Positions 6,702-11,123 of a stretch of 11,123 bases of DNA are shown in pieces (the first letter of the stretch is position 1; every line of letters begins with the position of its first letter). Location: assembly GCA_007124105.1 (NCBI GenBank), contig SLFT01000388.1:1-11123 (forward strand). Direction: 5' to 3'. Source of the DNA: Candidatus Hydrogenedentota bacterium (lineage in GTDB: Bacteria > Hydrogenedentota > Hydrogenedentia > Hydrogenedentales > CAITNO01). A program made the position numbers and the translations under genes. The notes beneath the pieces are model-generated. The model saw nothing but the letters and a program-made list of their open reading frames with translations, searched no databases and was not told where the DNA came from.

Positions 6702-9700
6702 TTATCCTTCCAGCATCAGCTCCAGTCCACTGATGAAAGGAGGGTAGTCTGAACCATTGGACGCCCGTAACTCGATATCGAGCGCGTCGCCAAGCTGTAT
6801 GCCGGTGAATGTTTTGGCCAACCCGCGCCTGACGCCTTCCGCCTCGCGGGCCACGTCTACATTTTCAGCGATTCGTTCGCCCTGCATGTAAATGTCAAAA
6901 ACCCGTTGGCCCGACCCGATATCGTCAGGTTCACCAAAATGGAGCCGCACCGTATAGGCGGAACCGGGGCCGTTATACAGCCCATTCAGGCGTATTCGGT
7001 CAATGTTTTTTATGCCGGACGCGGCCACCCACCGATAACTGTCGTGTCCATCCTCAACAACAGAGGAGTGACGCCGGAAAGGTTCCAGGGAGCCGTTGGT
7101 TGCAATCTCAAGCGGGATTTCCGGGGCGGGCCCGCCGACCATGGGATACTCCAACCAGAGCAGGTCGGTGTTTTCCTCGAACCGCGCGCCTGGCGCGCCG
7201 AAGTTTACGCCAAGCCGCTTGATGGCGCCCGGCTCGGGATCGGGCAGCGTGTTGAACACCCACCATTCGGCGTTCGGATCATGTACCAGCCCCAGCGATG
7301 TCTGCGCCTGGTAACTGCACGAGCACGAACGCGTATAATCCGGCGCGTTAAACATGCCGTCGGCCACAACGAGGCTGTTGGTGCATCCAGGACGAAATCC
7401 GGGAATCTGTGTTGTACCCGCGTCGTGCGCCAGGTCGGCAACGCCCGTAGCGCCGGAACGAAAGGCAATGATGTATTCGCTATAGGTCTGTGTACCGCAA
7501 CGCAACGCGCCCACCCAGTTCCAGTCCACCCTTTCGCCGGTGATGGGATGGATGCGCGTCTGGTATTCGCCGGTAACCATGTCCACGGACGGTTCTTCGG
7601 TGCTGGCAATAAGCTGCCGGCGTGTTCCATGCATGCACAGGGGGGAACGCCGCTGATCAAAGGACTCCGCCCACAATACAGCGCCGTCAGCGCCGCGCAG
7701 GCTCACAAGTCGGTCCCGTGGTTCGTCAGGAAGCGCAGCGCGGCGGCCCGGATGCCCGGATTGGACAAGCACATCATGGTCCCGTGAATAGCTGAGCGAG
7801 GTGCCGAATACATCGTCGTCGTAGGCCCATATAACAGCGCCGGTCTCGATATCGAGGGCGCGCACCTGCGGTTCTGTATCCGGCTCGATGCCGCGTCGGC
7901 GCAGTATCTGTTGAATCTCCTCGGACAGGTTGTCAATAACGAACACCTTATCGCCGTGCGCCGCTATGGCATTATGTCGGAACCCATACCGGGCCTGATG
8001 CACCCATTGGATGGCGCCGGTGTGACGATTCATGGCCACAATAAACTCGCTTGATGTAGCGTTCCAATTCTTCTCGCGACCGGGTTGTGCGTCGTCAAAC
8101 AGATGGGGATACGCAGCGACAATAAGCCAGTCGTCTGTGTATCGGATATTTCCCCAGCGCAGTTGTTCGCCTTCCTGTAATTGCGCGCCGTAAGACTTGT
8201 ACACGGATGCCGCCACCGGGTCGCGTTCCTGTTGCCGCAATGTGTCCCAGTCTGGCAATTCAAATGTATCGCGTATCTCGCCGGTGGCTGTGTCCAGCCG
8301 CAAACACTGGTCTTCATGGATCAGATAGATACTGTCCGTGGCGGAAGCATAGGGGCTGCCGATAAAGTTTGCGCCCGGGTTGTTCGGGAAATAGACGGGC
8401 GCGGGCATGGCTTCATGTTCGAGGGAGGTGAAGTTCTCACCGACCAGAGGAAGCTCCGTCGCCCAGAGTTCGCGGCCTGTGTACACGCAACGGGCCGAAA
8501 TGTGGTTCACGCCAAGCATGATGACTTTTCCCGCTACCACTTGTGGAATAGGCCCATGCATGTGCCGGGGCAATGTCTTGTGGTTGGGCGTACTGCCGAA
8601 CCAGGCAATGCTCAGCGGCGCTCGGGCATGTTTATCCGTCGAATACGCCGAGTTGGCGGCGTCAGCGTATTGATGCGTCCAGGCGCCCGCGCCGGGCAAC
8701 GGACCCGGTCGGGCGAGCACCGCAAAGTCGCCGGCTTCGGACACGGCCGCCTGCTCGATAGCCGCCGCTTCTACCTGGGCGATAAAGGCGTTCTTCGCTG
8801 CGTTGTCCAGCGGCAATGCGATAGCGCCGCCATAAGGCCTCAACGGATGATACAGCGCCTGGACAGATGCGGCGTCGCCGTTGTAACCCGCGGCGGCAAG
8901 GTCTTCGGAAACAACCAGGCTGGCAATATAGGGCGGCAGTTGGACGGTGGTTGCGTCGCCCTGTAGCACGGCAACACGATGTCCGTAGCAGCCAGAAGCA
9001 ATATAACGCTCGCGGAACCGCGCCACGGTCTCGGGGTCGGGATCATAGGCGATGACCTGCAATTCCGACTGGGCCAGCAGCGTATCAAGCAGGCCGCCCG
9101 AACCGATGCCAAAGAGCAGCGCGTAACCGCCGTTCACATTGGTTTCGGCAAGCAGCGACGCCACACGCCCACGCCAGTCGTCATGGGCGGGGGCGGGCGA
9201 AATCGTATGGTCGTGGGTCGCCGGAGCGCGTTGGGCCGCGCCAAAGCAATATAATTGCCCTTCTTCCGTGGTCACAAGCAACCTGTCGCGGGCGGCGACC
9301 ATGCTGAAGACCGTTCCGGGCACGGTTTCTGTCCAGATAACGCGCGGCTCTCGTGTAACATCCGCAACGTCAATGGCTACTATCCGACCGTCCGGTCCGC
9401 TGCCGTACAACACATCGCCGGCCATGATATGCAGACGTTCCAGCCCCTCGATATGCGTCACGGACAATCGTTCAAGATCATAATAATTGCTTAACACGGA
9501 ACTGCCCATCCTGTCGCTGGCCCCAGGCGCGCGTCCGTCCGTGTCAATGCGTCCGCGCTTGATGAACTGGTCTTCGCCAACCGGCTCGGGCGGCGGCGGT
9601 TCCTCGCCGTTGGGTGTCGGTTCGGGCGCGTACACAATCAGCCGTTCCCGCCCTGCGGCGGCGCCGAACAGTCCCCTCTCCGACGCTATGGAAACAGGGG

Positions 9701-10670
9701 TCATGCTGTGCTGGGCGCCGTCCGCCAATGCGTATATATGGGTTTCCATGTTGTCGCGCACGTTGAAGAACCAGTCGCCCCGCGCAAACACGCGGTGGCC
9801 GCCCGCGCCCTTGCCCGTGGTGCTGCCGGGCAGGCGCAGGTAAAGAAACTCGCCTGTGTGTCTATTGAAAACACCGGGAACCGTGCGGCCGCCGGGAACC
9901 AGCAGATAAGCGCCCGACACCACCAGTTGCCCCTGCGGCGCCACGCCGCCATAAGAATAATAGCGCTTCGAGTCCACATAGATTTCGCCGGCGCTGCGCG
10001 AGTTCTCCCATATCACCTCGGCGGTGTCGGCATCGAGCGCGTAGACAAACACCCCTTCATGAGGCCAGAGCCCCGCCGCAAAATAAACGACGCCGTCAAC
10101 AACCACAGGTCCGCCGCGACCAGGACAAATACTGATCAGCCGGTTGTTGCCAAGAACCGCGCGCGCTGTCGGCGTCGCCTGGAAACGCCAAATCAACGCA
10201 CCGGAAGCCGCATCCAGGCAATACAAGTAGCCGTCGTCGGAAACTGCGTACAAACGTCCCTCCGAGAATGTGGGCGCCATGCGCACGGGTCCGTTTGTGG
10301 TGTAGCGCCAGCGTTCCACCCCTGTATCCAAATCATACGCGGTGATACTGTCGTTCACCATTGAGGCAATATACACCATATCACCCACTACCACAGGCTC
10401 ATAAGAAGCGTCAAAGGCCAATTTTTCGAAATCATCCATCTGCCAGGGCCAGGCCCGTTGCGGCAGCGGTAGATTTCGCGTCCATTGGAGGCGCAATGTC
10501 TCGGGCAACGGCGCAGGCGTCACATGACGGCGCGACACGTCGTAGCCCCACATGGGCCAATCGCCGGACTCCGCGGCCAAAACGTCAGCCTTAAATGGAA
10601 ACGCCATCGTCATGAAAAGCAACAGGATACTTGTTATAATGCCACTGTGAAATGCTTTATGGGTAACCAT
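6702..10670 (-). CDS. Secreted PQQ/BamB-like double propeller with embedded methyltransferase-like domain and C-terminal malectin-like domain
   Basis: The product is 1322 aa. It starts at ATG 10668-10670, preceded by AAGGAG at 6-nt spacing; a longer in-frame start at 10745 lacks one. Residues 1-33 form a signal peptide ending near DVLAAES. Residues about 36-480 are PQQ-like repeats (SITAYDLDTGVERWRY, YLYCLDAASGALIWRF, VYALDADTAEVIWEN), with a Pro/Glu-rich break at 348-385. Residues about 498-655 resemble a class I methyltransferase Rossmann fold: GIGSGG (521-526), AYDPDP (541-546), LQGDAT (569-574). A second propeller block follows (about 662-1150; FIVAMNRHTGAIQWV, VRALDIETGAVIWAY). It contains conserved-looking cysteines at 1058, 1096, 1116 and 1118. 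Residues about 1185-1320 are malectin-like (YTVRLHFGEPDD, RVFDIYMQGE). Large proteins of this kind are, as I recall, common in planctomycetes and functionally undescribed. It is probably first in an operon with the GH39-like gene. Confidence 0.85.
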   Translation of the reverse strand: MVTHKAFHSGIITSILLLFMTMAFPFKADVLAAESGDWPMWGYDVSRRHVTPAPLPETLRLQWTRNLPLPQRAWPWQMDDFEKLAFDASYEPVVVGDMVYIASMVNDSITAYDLDTGVERWRYTTNGPVRMAPTFSEGRLYAVSDDGYLYCLDAASGALIWRFQATPTARAVLGNNRLISICPGRGGPVVVDGVVYFAAGLWPHEGVFVYALDADTAEVIWENSRSAGEIYVDSKRYYSYGGVAPQGQLVVSGAYLLVPGGRTVPGVFNRHTGEFLYLRLPGSTTGKGAGGHRVFARGDWFFNVRDNMETHIYALADGAQHSMTPVSIASERGLFGAAAGRERLIVYAPEPTPNGEEPPPPEPVGEDQFIKRGRIDTDGRAPGASDRMGSSVLSNYYDLERLSVTHIEGLERLHIMAGDVLYGSGPDGRIVAIDVADVTREPRVIWTETVPGTVFSMVAARDRLLVTTEEGQLYCFGAAQRAPATHDHTISPAPAHDDWRGRVASLLAETNVNGGYALLFGIGSGGLLDTLLAQSELQVIAYDPDPETVARFRERYIASGCYGHRVAVLQGDATTVQLPPYIASLVVSEDLAAAGYNGDAASVQALYHPLRPYGGAIALPLDNAAKNAFIAQVEAAAIEQAAVSEAGDFAVLARPGPLPGAGAWTHQYADAANSAYSTDKHARAPLSIAWFGSTPNHKTLPRHMHGPIPQVVAGKVIMLGVNHISARCVYTGRELWATELPLVGENFTSLEHEAMPAPVYFPNNPGANFIGSPYASATDSIYLIHEDQCLRLDTATGEIRDTFELPDWDTLRQQERDPVAASVYKSYGAQLQEGEQLRWGNIRYTDDWLIVAAYPHLFDDAQPGREKNWNATSSEFIVAMNRHTGAIQWVHQARYGFRHNAIAAHGDKVFVIDNLSEEIQQILRRRGIEPDTEPQVRALDIETGAVIWAYDDDVFGTSLSYSRDHDVLVQSGHPGRRAALPDEPRDRLVSLRGADGAVLWAESFDQRRSPLCMHGTRRQLIASTEEPSVDMVTGEYQTRIHPITGERVDWNWVGALRCGTQTYSEYIIAFRSGATGVADLAHDAGTTQIPGFRPGCTNSLVVADGMFNAPDYTRSCSCSYQAQTSLGLVHDPNAEWWVFNTLPDPEPGAIKRLGVNFGAPGARFEENTDLLWLEYPMVGGPAPEIPLEIATNGSLEPFRRHSSVVEDGHDSYRWVAASGIKNIDRIRLNGLYNGPGSAYTVRLHFGEPDDIGSGQRVFDIYMQGERIAENVDVAREAEGVRRGLAKTFTGIQLGDALDIELRASNGSDYPPFISGLELMLEG

Positions 10671-10676
10671 TGATTT

Positions 10677-10682
10677 CTCCTT
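10677..10682 (-). promoter_or_regulatory. Ribosome-binding site of the PQQ-propeller gene
   Basis: AAGGAG, read on the minus strand at 10682-10677, lies 6 nt before ATG 10670. It selects the start that gives a proper signal peptide over the in-frame ATG at 10745, whose extra 25 residues are polar and basic and would bury the signal peptide. Confidence 0.75.
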
Positions 10683-10897
10683 GATGTATTTCGGTATAGA
10701 ACGCCGACACCGCGCTGGCGACTGACACTTATTATGACTATCCAACTAGAGATTATGTTTCATGCCCCCTCGTTTTTGATGGCGGCAACAGTTTATGATA
10801 CGCTTTTGATAGTGTTGTTGAGTCCATGCCGCAGCAGGGTTCGTCGTGCGCCTCTGATAGCATGACAGTCGCAGCAGAAATCTGGCGAGATATGCGG

Positions 10898-10926
10898 TTG
10901 ACACAGTTACGGTGTATTACTATAAC
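10898..10926 (+). promoter_or_regulatory. Near-consensus sigma-70 promoter for the Tat-signal gene
   Basis: TTGACA at 10898-10903 matches the -35 consensus exactly. After a 17-bp spacer, TATAAC at 10921-10926 matches the -10 consensus at five of six bases. Transcription would start near 10933 and leave a leader of about 48 nt that includes AAGGA (10968-10972), 8 nt before the ATG at 10981. A short dyad, ACAC (10901-10904) and GTGT (10912-10915), overlaps the -35 and spacer and might be part of an operator. Hexamers and spacing are seen directly; activity is inferred. Confidence 0.75.
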
Positions 10927-10980
10927 GAACATCCTGTATGAACGCTGAAGATACACAAGAAACATAGAAGGAATAGAACC

Positions 10981-11123
10981 ATGAAAGATGCGAATGCGTT
11001 TACACGACGGGCCTTTCTGAGCCACGTGACAGCGGGAGGCGCGCTGGCATTGGGCTTATCCACAAAAGGCTTTGCAGAGGCCGGCTCGGAATCGTCCGAC
11101 ACCGCTGACAATAGCCCCTGGCA
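10981..11123 (+). CDS. Tat-exported protein, N-terminal fragment (3' end outside window)
   Basis: Only 47 residues are visible, beginning MKDANAFTRRAFLSHVTAGG. The TRRAFL motif (residues 8-13) followed by a weakly hydrophobic Ala/Gly/Leu stretch (ALALGL) and FAEAGS is a textbook twin-arginine signal peptide, so the protein is probably folded in the cytoplasm and exported. Residues from about 32 on are low-complexity and acidic. The start is fixed by AAGGA at 8-nt spacing and by the strong promoter upstream. The mature domain is outside the window. In comparable bacteria such N-termini are found on Gfo/Idh/MocA-type oxidoreductases, sulfatases, sugar isomerase-like proteins and others, so no function is assigned. 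It is transcribed divergently from the PQQ-propeller gene and may share its regulation. Confidence 0.85.
   Translation, partial: MKDANAFTRRAFLSHVTAGGALALGLSTKGFAEAGSESSDTADNSPW

Larger units (their letters stand above)
10671..10980. other. Divergent intergenic region
   Basis: These 310 bp separate the minus-strand PQQ gene from the plus-strand Tat-signal gene and are more AT-rich than the genes. They hold a clear plus-strand promoter (10898-10926). For the minus strand I find only weak candidates: a TATACC hexamer at about 10693-10698 with TCGCCA 17 bp upstream, and CATAAT-like hexamers near 10731-10737 and 10752-10757 without a good -35. TTTTGAT occurs at 10774-10780 and again at 10804-10810, 30 bp apart. 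No ORF or structured RNA is convincing here. Confidence 0.6.

Noticed and set aside
6906..7787. 293-aa plus-strand open frame opposite the PQQ-propeller gene
   Set aside because: No domain signature; the opposite strand encodes PQQ and malectin-like sequence throughout.
8181..8966. 261-aa plus-strand open frame opposite the PQQ-propeller gene
   Set aside because: Antisense shadow of a well-supported gene, with no family resemblance.
10774..10810. Direct repeat TTTTGAT spaced 30 bp in the intergenic region
   Set aside because: Seven AT-rich bases repeated once is readily explained by chance; no third copy or dyad supports a binding site.
10753..11025. 90-aa minus-strand open frame in the divergent intergenic region
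   Set aside because: It overlaps the strong plus-strand promoter and the Tat-signal start, has no ribosome-binding site that I can see and no recognisable motif.
1..11123. Mobile elements, CRISPR arrays, tRNA or rRNA genes
   Set aside because: I found no transposase, integrase, terminal inverted repeats, regularly spaced repeats or tRNA-like cloverleaf sequence by reading the window.

Overview
The window looks like part of a chromosome from a moderately high-GC, free-living, Gram-negative-type bacterium of the planctomycete / PVC / Hydrogenedentota kind. This lineage guess is an inference. It rests on very large secreted PQQ-propeller proteins, sulfatase-modifying-factor-like domains fused to Asp-box sialidase domains, and a Tat-exported protein in one locus. 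I see no mobile element, CRISPR array, tRNA or rRNA.

Region 1 (1-1497, + strand) is housekeeping cofactor metabolism: the 3' end of dxs (1-deoxy-D-xylulose-5-phosphate synthase), then thiS (sulfur carrier) and thiE (thiamine phosphate synthase). dxs makes DXP, which supplies the carbon skeleton of the thiamine thiazole. ThiS carries its sulfur. ThiE joins thiazole and pyrimidine phosphates. thiS and thiE are 2 bp apart, and the GGA GGA codons for the essential ThiS Gly-Gly tail also form the thiE ribosome-binding site.

Region 2 (1659-3707, + strand) encodes one secreted or membrane-anchored two-domain protein: an FGE/SUMF1-fold domain that lacks both catalytic cysteines, followed by a sialidase-like propeller with four Asp-boxes.

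Region 3 (3720-10670, - strand) converges on region 2 with only 12 bp between the stop codons. It holds two genes in probable operon order. The first is a 1322-aa secreted protein with two PQQ/BamB-like propeller blocks, an embedded methyltransferase-like Rossmann domain and a C-terminal malectin-like domain. The second is a 958-aa secreted protein with an NTF2-like domain, an Ig-like domain and a GH39-like glycosidase barrel.

Region 4 (10671-11123) is a divergent intergenic region with a near-consensus sigma-70 promoter (TTGACA-17-TATAAC) facing right, followed by the start of a Tat-signal protein cut off by the window end.

Regions 2-4 together suggest extracytoplasmic handling of complex, perhaps sialylated or sulfated, glycans. 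No substrate can be assigned from sequence alone. The items most worth following up are the exported Rossmann-in-propeller protein and the cysteine-less FGE-sialidase fusion.
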